This document shows positions 16,857 through 24,406 of a DNA stretch of 64,000 nt, in pieces. The DNA is taken from positions 62,001 through 126,000 of IMG/VR virus record IMGVR_UViG_3300032309_001546; one strand, 5' to 3'. The DNA is from a virus. The notes beneath the pieces were generated by a model. The model made no database searches, was not told where the DNA came from, and was given only the letters and a program-made list of their open reading frames with translations. How positions within the stretch are numbered: position 1 is the stretch's first letter; every line of letters begins with the position of its first letter. The position numbers were made by a program, and so were the translations under genes.

Positions 16857-17119
16857 TAGATGGGATTGTCTCTATTTAGCCATGATGACTTGAAATTATC
16901 AATACCAACAGCTAAATCAACTTCAAATGCAGTAATAGTAGAGGTTCCAGATTCTCCGCTAACACACCAGACCATAGACCCATCAGATGTTTCGGCCTCA
17001 TAAATACTGACAGAGCCAACAGTGCCGGCTAAGCTTGCTGTGTTTCCAACAACAGTATCAGGTGATACCTCAAAACACCAAGTATAAAGTTCAACGAGTA
17101 TTGATTCAGAGTATTCCAT
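16856..17119 (-). CDS. Hypothetical protein, 87 aa
   Basis: Begins MEYSESILVELYTWCFEV. The ATG at 17119 has AAGGAT 5 nt before it, and a terminator hairpin stands further upstream, so a promoter probably lies between about 17125 and 17170. Acidic, Ser/Thr/Gly-rich, no motif recognised. Confidence 0.62.
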   Translation of the reverse strand: MEYSESILVELYTWCFEVSPDTVVGNTASLAGTVGSVSIYEAETSDGSMVWCVSGESGTSTITAFEVDLAVGIDNFKSSWLNRDNPI

Positions 17120-17172
17120 GATAATCCTTATATTGTTCATTAGATATATTAATATTTTAACGCAATAAGAAA

Positions 17173-17189
17173 GGCCGGCGCAGCCGGCC
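17173..17189 (-). terminator. Intrinsic terminator hairpin after the 17198-17476 gene
   Basis: Perfect GGCCGGC-TGC-GCCGGCC stem followed on the minus strand by TTTCTTATT. The same hairpin recurs at 25938-25954. Confidence 0.75.
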
Positions 17190-17197
17190 ATGCTTAC

Positions 17198-17476
17198 TTA
17201 ATTTTCTGTTCCATCGATTGCATACTCAATCTTAAATTGATGAATAGCCTTAAGAAGTGAAACAAATGCATTCAGAATGCAAAGACAAGAAGTGTCGTTA
17301 ACTTGCTCTGCCATCTGATTAGACAAATACCACATTGTTGATAGTAGGTGTCCAGGAAGCTGGCCATTCAAGTCATGAATAATCATGTCATATAATTCGC
17401 TCTTGCTAATTTGATCAGTCTGTTGAAGTCTATAAACTTGAAAAATAAGATCTGAATTAATTGAGGGACCAGTCAT
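17198..17476 (-). CDS. Hypothetical protein, 92 aa
   Basis: Small helical protein beginning MTGPSINSDLIFQVYRLQQ. A strong terminator follows 9 nt after its stop, so it ends a transcription unit. GGAG (in AGGAGTTAAC) precedes the ATG. No motif recognised. Confidence 0.68.
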   Translation of the reverse strand: MTGPSINSDLIFQVYRLQQTDQISKSELYDMIIHDLNGQLPGHLLSTMWYLSNQMAEQVNDTSCLCILNAFVSLLKAIHQFKIEYAIDGTEN

Positions 17477-17486
17477 TGTTAACTCC

Positions 17487-18191
17487 TTAGGCTAAAGCTT
17501 TTTCCATTTGGTTACCATGTGCAATAAATGCAATAATAGGTGCAGCTTTCTTGCTACCATTACAAAGCCTACACTGATTACAAGTAATACTGCTTTTGGT
17601 TTGCGCTGGACAGACAACTACTTTATTACCAGCTGGACTAGTAAATGCATGAGGACTATCTTCACCTACAATTGTTGTAGCTCTCCATCCCTGAGCAACT
17701 GCAAGATCTGCGTCATTAATTTTTTCGCAGCTTGCCATAAGAGAACCACGCCAATTCTTAGCTACTTTCTCTTCTCTCCAGTGATGGGTATACCCTACTA
17801 ATTCAAGTTTTGTTTTGCTAATAGTTTCTTTGATCTCAGATGCTTGCGTTGCTGAGCATCTTCCGATGTCACCAATGGCGGATACACGAACCATTCTAGC
17901 GGCCTTGTGTCTATTCTTAAGAGCGTAAGATAAGGTCTTATCAGCGCCTTTTGCATAGGCACGCCTAGTTGAACTAGATCCAATATTGACGCTACCACTC
18001 CACGCATAACAGCCGTTACCTCTGAGCTTACATCCATCGCAACTCTCCCATGCTTCTTGCTTAGTATAGCCAATATATAGAGTAGGAACATTGCCAGTCT
18101 TTACGTTAACAGCCTGAGCATTCCAAATAAGGTTAAAGTCTACTTCTTGTGAAGAGGACTGTAGTGATTCTAAAATATTATCGTAATTCAT
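17487..18191 (-). CDS. Cysteine-rich phage protein (DUF7227-like)
   Basis: 234 aa with two cysteine clusters: CDGCKLRGNGCYAW near residues 32-45 and VCPAQ-x5-TCNQCRLC near 195-212. Between them, RVSAIGDIG, GYTHHW and LMASCE are conserved-looking blocks. Together these fit a family widely seen in phages and annotated DUF7227 or cysteine-rich gp88-like. The clusters probably bind zinc or an iron-sulphur centre. No SAM-radical motif of the CxxxCxxC type is present. The role is not known. Confidence 0.72.
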   Translation of the reverse strand: MNYDNILESLQSSSQEVDFNLIWNAQAVNVKTGNVPTLYIGYTKQEAWESCDGCKLRGNGCYAWSGSVNIGSSSTRRAYAKGADKTLSYALKNRHKAARMVRVSAIGDIGRCSATQASEIKETISKTKLELVGYTHHWREEKVAKNWRGSLMASCEKINDADLAVAQGWRATTIVGEDSPHAFTSPAGNKVVVCPAQTKSSITCNQCRLCNGSKKAAPIIAFIAHGNQMEKALA

Positions 18192-18317
18192 ATAAATATC
18201 CTAATATGAATAATTAAAAATCAAATATCAAAGAATACATTGTAAACAAATACAGATAAACAAAAAGTCCCAAGTATTTCTACTTGGAACTTATTTATTA
18301 CTTACATTTGAATATTA

Positions 18318-18761
18318 CTATTCTAAAGTTTTCTTAGCTATTTTCTTTGGAGCATAGCTAACTTTATGTAAACCATTTTTAATACCAAAATCTTTACCAA
18401 AAGTAGAAACTGCCTGATAGACATACCAAGCTCTAATAGCCCACATTCCATCTTCTTTGCACATTTGCTGAAGAAGACGGTCTGCTTTGTCTCTATAAGA
18501 CAAAGGAAGATGCTTTTCTATAATAAGCTGATAAAGAACATCATGGACTAAAGATCCACGCATGAAATCCTTACTGTCAACAGCTGGACCTGAAGCTCCA
18601 TCCCATGCATAGCCATGACGAATTGTCAATGTGCCATCACCAAGAAATTCTATATATTCGGTTTTGATATTCAAGGGAGGAATTATATTTATTTTACAAG
18701 TATAATCCTCTTTTAATTGATATTTCCAACCATCTGTATATGTAATGTAACCTTCAGTCAT
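18318..18761 (-). CDS. DUF1353 family protein
   Basis: 147 aa with the DUF1353 signature: GYAWDGASGP followed about 15 residues later by LVHDVLYQL and then a helical DRLLQQM region. The family is common in phages near lysis or tail genes, with unknown biochemical role. Here its neighbour is a lysozyme-like protein, which agrees with a lysis or envelope association. Confidence 0.8.
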   Translation of the reverse strand: MTEGYITYTDGWKYQLKEDYTCKINIIPPLNIKTEYIEFLGDGTLTIRHGYAWDGASGPAVDSKDFMRGSLVHDVLYQLIIEKHLPLSYRDKADRLLQQMCKEDGMWAIRAWYVYQAVSTFGKDFGIKNGLHKVSYAPKKIAKKTLE

Positions 18762-18770
18762 GATATTCCT

Positions 18771-19415
18771 TTAAGTGTGAGTTACTGCAGCTAATGCCAT
18801 CTTGGTACCATGACCATCATACCAAGCTCTATTCATCTTACCAAAGGCAGCAACAGTTTCCTGCTGCTTAATTGGATCAGGTCCGGCCTTAAATAACCTC
18901 TTAGCGCCAGTTTCTGTACAGTGAGACTGTGAAGTTATAGTAAGAGCTTGAAGCTCACTAAAGCCTGCAGCAAGACATGCCAGATAAATCTGGCGATATC
19001 TAGCCAAAGTTAAAGTGATCTCTTGAGTTGAAGTCATACTCCAAGGCTTTGAATCCTTAGGAATAGTAGCTTCTGTCTCAGGCTTATAGCCAGGTACCCA
19101 GTTAAGCCTTCGTCTAAGATCCTGATAAGCAGGGTTATTAAATTGATAACAACCCCAAGCAGTAACCATTGCCTTACCATTCCTTTGTTCCTTAGGAAGG
19201 AAATTAAAGGTATTAGCAGGTAAAGAAAGAGTAGCTGAACTCTCGTGCTTGGCAAGTAGAATTGCCCATCTCTGGAATTCCACAGAATCATTTGCAGTTA
19301 CAGATTGAATTAACTCAATCGCATCTCCCATTTCAACTACTGTCTTAGCAGTAGCTGGCATACCAGGAGGAACTTTATTCTTCCAATACCTACCGTAGTA
19401 AGGTAAGGTGTCCAT
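18771..19415 (-). CDS. Lysozyme/transglycosylase-like protein
   Basis: Probable peptidoglycan hydrolase. LLAKHESSATLSL near residues 53-65 carries a Glu-Ser pair, and AWGCYQFNNPAYQD near 85-98 matches the G-x-(Y/F)-Q-F segment of lysozyme-fold transglycosylases. No signal peptide is present, so export would need a holin; the following gene encodes a one-pass membrane protein. Length 214 aa. A structural cell-wall hydrolase is the alternative. Confidence 0.65.
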   Translation of the reverse strand: MDTLPYYGRYWKNKVPPGMPATAKTVVEMGDAIELIQSVTANDSVEFQRWAILLAKHESSATLSLPANTFNFLPKEQRNGKAMVTAWGCYQFNNPAYQDLRRRLNWVPGYKPETEATIPKDSKPWSMTSTQEITLTLARYRQIYLACLAAGFSELQALTITSQSHCTETGAKRLFKAGPDPIKQQETVAAFGKMNRAWYDGHGTKMALAAVTHT

Positions 19416-19846
19416 TACTGAGCATCAACCTCAGCAGCAGTGGCTGCATCAGCAGGATGAGCAGGATGTGTATCGAAAGGCACACCTAGAACAGCCTCAG
19501 CCGCCACGGTCTTGGCATCATAAGGAAGTGCTCTAGGAGCAGCCTCAGTAGCTGCACTGCCACTAGCAGCAGGTGCAGGGGTAGCTGCACTACCCGATCC
19601 AGAGCCAACACCTGAACCAGCTGGAGCCTCAACGGCAGCAGGAGCAGTAGTAGCACGACCAGTCACAAAACCGACAACACCACCTAGAAGGGGAAGCACC
19701 AACGCTAGAACTGCAGCAGCTACACGAGAAAGGAACCAGCCACTCTGCTTAACTACCGCAGGAGCCGCAGCAGCAAGGGCTGCCTCAGCCATAACCTTCA
19801 TACCATCACCAGTAATCTTTGAAAGATCAGTACCATCAACACTCAT
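19415..19846 (-). CDS. Small membrane protein, holin candidate
   Basis: Start at 19846, with AAGGAGATAATT before the ATG. One long hydrophobic segment (FLSRVAAAVLALVLPLLGGV, about residues 37-60) is followed by a Gly/Ser/Ala/Pro-rich tail. Its gene overlaps the start of the lysozyme-like gene by 1 nt. The pairing of a one-helix membrane protein with a lysozyme-like protein suggests a holin or pinholin, but no family match is visible. Confidence 0.62.
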   Translation of the reverse strand: MSVDGTDLSKITGDGMKVMAEAALAAAAPAVVKQSGWFLSRVAAAVLALVLPLLGGVVGFVTGRATTAPAAVEAPAGSGVGSGSGSAATPAPAASGSAATEAAPRALPYDAKTVAAEAVLGVPFDTHPAHPADAATAAEVDAQ

Positions 19847-20093
19847 AATTATCTCCTTTGTCAAAATTAGAGGCCTGAGCCACCTCTGTTAAAATTGTTA
19901 TAATCTCAGCGTAAACAGTATAAGCATCGCAGTCATCTAGATTGTAACCTTTAGCTACAAATCTAGCATTAAGCATTTGCGCAATTGAACTAATTGCTTG
20001 AATATCTGGATAGAAGCCAGCGCCTCTGCTCATAAGCAAAGCGAATTGACCTTCTGTCGTGTTAATATCAAATCCAGTATTAAGATTATCCAT
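19836..20093 (-). CDS. Hypothetical protein, 85 aa
   Basis: Begins MDNLNTGFDINTTEG; helical, acidic and soluble. Its 3' end overlaps the start of the next gene by 11 nt, so translation is probably coupled. Unknown function. Confidence 0.6.
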   Translation of the reverse strand: MDNLNTGFDINTTEGQFALLMSRGAGFYPDIQAISSIAQMLNARFVAKGYNLDDCDAYTVYAEIITILTEVAQASNFDKGDNYEC

Positions 20094-20101
20094 TAGATCT
20101 C

Positions 20102-20443
20102 CTAGATAGATTCATGGCTCTTAAGTTTAAACTTAAGGTCTTTGCTTTCTGGTTGAGGAACATCACTAGCAATACTATGAAATTTTTCCAATGCAAGAGC
20201 AAACGAAGTTACAGGATGTAAACTATAAGCTGTGCCAAGTAAAGTGCCACGGTCATCTGCATGCATAAAGCATGTAGCCCATCTACCTTCACTATTTAAC
20301 CACATCTCAAATCTAAATCTGCCAAATCTACAATACCAAACACCATCTTTAGCTTTATCAAAAAGTATTTTATATGTAGCTTCTAGATGTTGTCGATAAG
20401 TAAGAAATTCTTGATCTGCTTTATTTATATTTAATATTGTCAT
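20102..20443 (-). CDS. Hypothetical protein, 113 aa
   Basis: Begins MTILNINKADQEFLTYRQHL. Contains WYCRFGRFRFEMWLN and a CFMHADD block. No known motif; no strong Shine-Dalgarno. Confidence 0.58.
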   Translation of the reverse strand: MTILNINKADQEFLTYRQHLEATYKILFDKAKDGVWYCRFGRFRFEMWLNSEGRWATCFMHADDRGTLLGTAYSLHPVTSFALALEKFHSIASDVPQPESKDLKFKLKSHESI

Positions 20444-20464
20444 AGTATCACTTGTTATAAAATA

Positions 20465-20704
20465 TTATGTATTATGGCTTTCAACTAGTAAGTCTTGTTC
20501 TTCAACAATTAGAACAGTCTTAAAGACTTTAGTTTCTCCATAAATGGGAATCAAAGATTTACGCATTGCAAAAACAAGAGGCTTAGACTCAGAAGCATTC
20601 ATGTAATAGACTGGCTGAAAATTTTTATCTAAAAAAACATATATTTCATAGGTCTTAAGCCAACCAGCAGGAGTCTCTCCATGCTCATAAATTGCCTTCG
20701 TCAT
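20465..20704 (-). CDS. Hypothetical protein, 79 aa
   Basis: Begins MTKAIYEHGETPAGW. Strand-rich, neutral. The ATG overlaps the TAA of the upstream 43-aa gene (TAATG). Unknown function. Confidence 0.62.
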   Translation of the reverse strand: MTKAIYEHGETPAGWLKTYEIYVFLDKNFQPVYYMNASESKPLVFAMRKSLIPIYGETKVFKTVLIVEEQDLLVESHNT

Positions 20705-20835
20705 TAGTTATCCTCTCTCTGCATACTTAGCAGATGTTGAATATCTTCACGGATATCTTCAACTTTTGTAATTAGCTCCTCAACTTGTCTTTCAAGCTGA
20801 GTAATCTTAAATTCTAGATCGTATTCATCAGGCAT
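20704..20835 (-). CDS. Small coiled-coil protein, 43 aa
   Basis: Start ATG at 20835, with GGAGGAGGAAG just upstream inside the end of the preceding gene. The product is one amphipathic helix with leucine/isoleucine heptads (ITQLERQVEELITKVEDI). It overlaps the preceding gene by 8 nt. It may be a dimerising adaptor. Confidence 0.62.
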   Translation of the reverse strand: MPDEYDLEFKITQLERQVEELITKVEDIREDIQHLLSMQREDN

Positions 20836-21112
20836 TGTCGTCTTCCTCCTCCTCCTCAAGGTCTGCAAAGTCTTCCAGGACAAGAACAGGCTTGCTAAGA
20901 GCATCTCGCATCTGATTAAGCGTTTTCTGTAGTTCATCAAAAGACTCTGCACTTACAAAAGGCTCACAGTAAGTAGAAACAAGTCCATTTCTATACTGAA
21001 CTTCTACGATGCGAAAATCCTCATAAACAGATCCCTCAATCTCACTAGTAGTCTTAAGGACTCTATGATTCCATGTAAAGCTATAGTCAAGGTCGTATTG
21101 ATAATCACTCAT
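20828..21112 (-). CDS. Hypothetical protein, 94 aa, acidic C-terminus
   Basis: Begins MSDYQYDLDYSFTW and ends in a run of Glu and Asp (DLEEEEEDD). An acidic tail of this type can mimic DNA or recruit partners; that is inference. No motif recognised. Confidence 0.65.
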   Translation of the reverse strand: MSDYQYDLDYSFTWNHRVLKTTSEIEGSVYEDFRIVEVQYRNGLVSTYCEPFVSAESFDELQKTLNQMRDALSKPVLVLEDFADLEEEEEDDNA

Positions 21113-21180
21113 CCCAATTCCTGTAAAGTAGTATTGCTGTATACGTAAATAAAGTAATCATAAATAGACAGAGTAAAACA

Positions 21181-21651
21181 TTACTCAGCATCTGGCTTAT
21201 CTTCCTCTTCTTCGTCCTCATAATCAAGCTCTACAAGCTTATTACCAGTTTCTGCAATATACTCATCACTATGAGTCTTGCATAGGGTCGTCCACCATCC
21301 TCTGTAGGAACCACAGTGTCCGGGCTCACCACAGACCTCACAAGTCTTAGCACTAAGAGCTCTGGCTTCTGAGATAAACTTGTCAATAGTAGGACAACTA
21401 TAGTCTAGATAAAAGGACAAAGTTCCAAACTTTTCTTTAACCTGAACAGCCTCAATAGTGTACCTAGGGTACGTAAGCTTAGTCTCATCAACATAAGCCT
21501 TAATCTTAGCACAAAGATCGTCAAGTAGCTGATACCATCCATCACCAGTATCAATGCCCCAACACATACATGTCTGAGTCATTGGAAGATGCCGCTGACA
21601 AAAGATATCAGGATATTTCTCAAAAAGCTGGTCTTGTAGTTCTTGTTTCAT
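21181..21651 (-). CDS. Hypothetical zinc-finger-type protein, 156 aa
   Basis: The C-terminal half has CEVCGEPGHCGSYRGWWTTLC-x2-H arranged as two Cys pairs plus His, a treble-clef-like zinc site. Phage proteins with this ending are frequent, their role unknown. The tail is strongly acidic (DYEDEEEEDKPDAE). The ATG overlaps the stop of the upstream 43-aa gene. Confidence 0.7.
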   Translation of the reverse strand: MKQELQDQLFEKYPDIFCQRHLPMTQTCMCWGIDTGDGWYQLLDDLCAKIKAYVDETKLTYPRYTIEAVQVKEKFGTLSFYLDYSCPTIDKFISEARALSAKTCEVCGEPGHCGSYRGWWTTLCKTHSDEYIAETGNKLVELDYEDEEEEDKPDAE

Positions 21652-21782
21652 TATTCATCCTCTTCTGTGAAAAGATAGTCGTCTTCAACAAACCAAGATT
21701 CTTCATCTTCTAGGTATTGACCTGAAGACTCGTCAGCAAGCTTATTAAGCTCATCAATAGCAAGGTCTTTCATTCTTCCCAT
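21651..21782 (-). CDS. Small acidic protein, 43 aa
   Basis: Starts at an ATG 8 nt after AGGAG and ends in a TAATG overlap with the next gene. The product begins MGRMKDLAIDELNKLADE and ends YLFTEEDE; 15 of 43 residues are acidic. Unknown function. Confidence 0.58.
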   Translation of the reverse strand: MGRMKDLAIDELNKLADESSGQYLEDEESWFVEDDYLFTEEDE

Positions 21783-21791
21783 GTTAATCTC

Positions 21792-22190
21792 CTACCACCA
21801 ACAGATATAGTAAACTTTCTTTCCAAGAGCAACTTCTATATAGGCTCTGCAAAAAATTTCAATATCTTCTCTAAGCCTATCTTCATTACAAAAGTCACCA
21901 GTATGAAATGGTCCATTTGCAGGCGGAAGATTACTAGCAAGAAGATCCTCAAAAAGTGCTTTAAGATCTTCTAAGTCTAGATAGACTTTCTCAACATTAA
22001 ATGCGCTAATATCAAAGTAATCATCACCAAATCTAACCGTACGCATAGTAACTTCTGGCTTATACTTTTTAAGCCAAAGTTTTTCAAACCAGGCATTAAG
22101 ATCGCCATGTTTACGCCAAGATCCAATTTCTTCGTCATTTTCATCAGAATTCTCAGGATCTTCAATCCTAAGATACATATCAAGTCCCAT
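21792..22190 (-). CDS. Hypothetical protein, MGLDMY family (copy 1)
   Basis: 132 aa, opening MGLDMYLRIEDP and containing SWRKHGDLNAWFEKLW. This opening (MGLDMY plus a WR-x-H-x-x-LHGWFE-type block) is recurrent in phage genomes, with unknown function. It is a tandem duplicate of the next gene, with the same N-terminus, the central W-R-x-H block and a C-terminal GKKV-(Y/F)-Y-x-x-W. Confidence 0.75.
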   Translation of the reverse strand: MGLDMYLRIEDPENSDENDEEIGSWRKHGDLNAWFEKLWLKKYKPEVTMRTVRFGDDYFDISAFNVEKVYLDLEDLKALFEDLLASNLPPANGPFHTGDFCNEDRLREDIEIFCRAYIEVALGKKVYYICWW

Positions 22191-22199
22191 ATTATTCTC

Positions 22200-22592
22200 C
22201 TACCAGGAACTGGTATAAAAGACTTTCTTACCAATAGCAAGTTCAATAGCAGCTTTTCCAAGCAATTCTAGATCTATTTCTAGTTGTTCTTCAGTCTTCT
22301 CACTTCCTGCACTAAAAGGCACGTCTGTGTTAGGAAGCCTATCATTGATAATTGCATCTTGCAATTGAGTAAGAAGGGCCATATCCACGTAGACTGATAC
22401 TCCATTAAAGCAACTAAGAATAAAAGTGTCTTCTCCAAAGGACACATTTACACTGACTTTGTCTGGCTTATGATTTTCAATCCAAAAGTTTTCCATCCAA
22501 CCATGAAGGTTAGAATGATTACGCCAGTATGCAATCTTCTCAACGTCTCCTGTATTAGGATCCTCAGAAACAAAGTACATATCAAGACCCAT
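22200..22592 (-). CDS. Hypothetical protein, MGLDMY family (copy 2)
   Basis: 130 aa; opens MGLDMYFVSEDPNTGD and contains YWRNHSNLHGWMENFW. Paralogue of the 21792-22190 gene, separated by 9 nt, roughly 35-40% identical by eye. The core and the ends are kept while the middle differs, so the two may have divided roles. Confidence 0.75.
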   Translation of the reverse strand: MGLDMYFVSEDPNTGDVEKIAYWRNHSNLHGWMENFWIENHKPDKVSVNVSFGEDTFILSCFNGVSVYVDMALLTQLQDAIINDRLPNTDVPFSAGSEKTEEQLEIDLELLGKAAIELAIGKKVFYTSSW

Positions 22593-22634
22593 TTTATCAC
22601 CTGTTATTAAGTGTTGCTTAATAGGTAAAAAATA

Positions 22635-22814
22635 CTATTTAAACTGTAAATTTAAATTATTAGTTGTTGCATAATCTGCAAGCTCTTGTCCATCACTAAA
22701 GCTTTTAAACTTTGAAAGATCAGGACCAAAAAGTAAATATTGTTTTGTTCCATCCTTTATAAAAGTATAAACAATACAATGATTTAGCTTTGTTGTTTCA
22801 TACCACTGTGACAT
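22635..22814 (-). CDS. Hypothetical protein, 59 aa
   Basis: Begins MSQWYETTKLNHCIVYTF. Starts in a TAATG overlap with the upstream 39-aa gene. Soluble, mixed composition. Unknown. Confidence 0.58.
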   Translation of the reverse strand: MSQWYETTKLNHCIVYTFIKDGTKQYLLFGPDLSKFKSFSDGQELADYATTNNLNLQFK

Positions 22815-22933
22815 TAACTCTCAGGTTCTTGTGGAGTTACTGGCTTGTCTTTGTCGATTGGAGCCTGATTAGCTAGCTTTGCAGCAAGTACAATCTCTTT
22901 TAGACGATTAGATAACATTGCAAATCTATCCAT
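22814..22933 (-). CDS. Small protein, 39 aa
   Basis: Begins MDRFAMLSNRLKEIV. AAGGAT precedes the ATG by 5 nt, and the stop overlaps the next start. One amphipathic helix followed by a Pro/Glu-rich tail. Unknown. Confidence 0.55.
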   Translation of the reverse strand: MDRFAMLSNRLKEIVLAAKLANQAPIDKDKPVTPQEPES

Positions 22934-22942
22934 TTTAAATCC

Positions 22943-23203
22943 TTAGTCAACATAATTTTTAAAATTTGAATAATTAATTAGACTATTACCAAGTTTAGTA
23001 AGAACTCCGTCTTTCCAAGCAATTGAGCTATCCATAAGATCTCTTACTTCTTGCTCTGAAAGATTAGAAGTATCTTCACCTTCTTCGCTGTCATCAGTCA
23101 AGTAGATAATCCCATTACCTTTTGAGATTGCAATAGCGTCAAGAATATCTTCAGACTCAACAACTTCACAAGTTTTATTCTTGGGATTAGCATAAACGTA
23201 CAT
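22943..23203 (-). CDS. Hypothetical protein, 86 aa
   Basis: Begins MYVYANPKNKTCEVVESEDI; acidic middle (DDSEEGEDTS). AAGGAGATAATAT stands before the ATG. Unknown. Confidence 0.65.
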   Translation of the reverse strand: MYVYANPKNKTCEVVESEDILDAIAISKGNGIIYLTDDSEEGEDTSNLSEQEVRDLMDSSIAWKDGVLTKLGNSLINYSNFKNYVD

Positions 23204-23265
23204 ATATTATCTCCTTATTATTAATTACCAATAATAACTAATAATAAGAAATAATCAAAAAGTAC

Positions 23266-23844
23266 TTAGATTATATGGAAAGCTGTCTTATAAAGCTCAG
23301 AGTCTTCTATATACTCTTGTTCTTTATAATAAAATCCAGTATCTTTATCTTGTATTTGTTGTTGTTGCACCGCTTTTATTACTTCATTCTTAAATAAGCT
23401 TGCAAAACCAAGTGTCAAACCACCAAAAAGTAAACCAATTATTGTTCTAACTATAGTTCTAGTTAGCCATTCACGGTTTTCTGACTCTTTTTTCTCTTTT
23501 TCTGTCCGAATATCAACTTTTACACGCTCAATTTCTTTAGCTATACGGTCATTTTGATCAATCGTAAATCGCGTAAGTAATTTCTCATTTTCACTTCTAT
23601 TTAACTCTATAGTCTTATTAATCGCTTCTATCTGCTGACGCTGAAGCTCAGCAAGCGAATCAAGATCTTTCTCTACGTCTCTGAGACGCATATTTATTCC
23701 GGGATTTCCGTCATAAGATCCAAGGACTATTGTCTTTAGATCATCAATTGCTTTATCATGTTTTTCATGACTTTTCTTTAAATCATCAAGCTTAGTGTTG
23801 ATGGAGTCAAGTAAAGAATTAGGGCAATCGGTTGAGTTTGACAT
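23266..23844 (-). CDS. Coiled-coil protein with one membrane helix, 192 aa
   Basis: A long charged coiled coil covers about residues 10-125 (leucine/isoleucine heptads, many Lys/Glu). A single hydrophobic segment (TIIGLLFGGLTLGFASLF, about 133-150) and a short tail follow. The layout suggests a membrane-anchored spanin- or tether-like protein, but no lipobox or signal is present. GAGG stands 9 nt before the ATG. The closely following intergenic region holds AT-rich inverted repeats. Confidence 0.68.
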   Translation of the reverse strand: MSNSTDCPNSLLDSINTKLDDLKKSHEKHDKAIDDLKTIVLGSYDGNPGINMRLRDVEKDLDSLAELQRQQIEAINKTIELNRSENEKLLTRFTIDQNDRIAKEIERVKVDIRTEKEKKESENREWLTRTIVRTIIGLLFGGLTLGFASLFKNEVIKAVQQQQIQDKDTGFYYKEQEYIEDSELYKTAFHII

Positions 23845-23997
23845 TGGGAAATCCTCTATAAATAAATAGTATTGTTAAAACATTTTCACCACCTGTATAG
23901 AGGAAACTAGACAATTCTATCTAGCCCTAAATCATAGTGTAATTATACTAGAGTTTACAGTATCTTATACTTTTGATGTATTTTTGATAAAGAAAAA

Positions 23998-24090
23998 ACC
24001 CTAGGTTTTACGCCACTTTTTCAACCATCTATTTTACTTATAAGTAGCAAAATAAAAATAGTTAAAATTAGCATAAAACCTAAGGTTTTC
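23998..24090. repeat. Inverted repeat, CCTAGGTTTTACGCC / GCATAAAACCTAAGG
   Basis: An approximately 15-bp imperfect inverted repeat with arms near 24000-24014 and 24071-24085 flanks an AT-rich centre that includes ATTTTACTTATAAG. It lies between the 192-aa coiled-coil gene and a tiny membrane peptide. It may act as a terminator or operator. Confidence 0.45.
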
Positions 24091-24102
24091 TTTCTTTTTA
24101 GC

Positions 24103-24171
24103 CTAAAGCGGCAAGCAAATTAAAATAAAAGCAATGACTAGAAATATGATAGCAGCTGCTTGAATTTCCAT
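24103..24171 (-). CDS. Tiny membrane peptide, 22 aa
   Basis: Starts at an ATG immediately after the TAA of the 73-aa gene and encodes MEIQAAAIIFLVIAFILICLPL, essentially one hydrophobic helix. No strong Shine-Dalgarno, so only moderately supported. Confidence 0.38.
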   Translation of the reverse strand: MEIQAAAIIFLVIAFILICLPL

Positions 24172-24393
24172 TTAATATCCAGAACGAGTTATGTTTGCAA
24201 TCTCGTAGTGATCTTTATCATAAAGACGCCAAGAATTCCAATCATCTCCAGGATCACTAAAAGAACTATGAACTAGATGAAATGTTTCAGCTTGCTGAAG
24301 TACAACTTCATTAAAGTTCAACTTAATACGCTCACTTTTAAGATACTCGCGAATATTCTTATTACCATTAATGGTAGCTCCAATGTAAGGCAT
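24172..24393 (-). CDS. Hypothetical protein, 73 aa
   Basis: Begins MPYIGATINGNKNIREYLKSE. GAGGAGAACTAA precedes the ATG. Contains the block DDWNSWRLYD. Unknown. Confidence 0.65.
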   Translation of the reverse strand: MPYIGATINGNKNIREYLKSERIKLNFNEVVLQQAETFHLVHSSFSDPGDDWNSWRLYDKDHYEIANITRSGY

Positions 24394-24406
24394 TTAGTTC
24401 TCCTCT

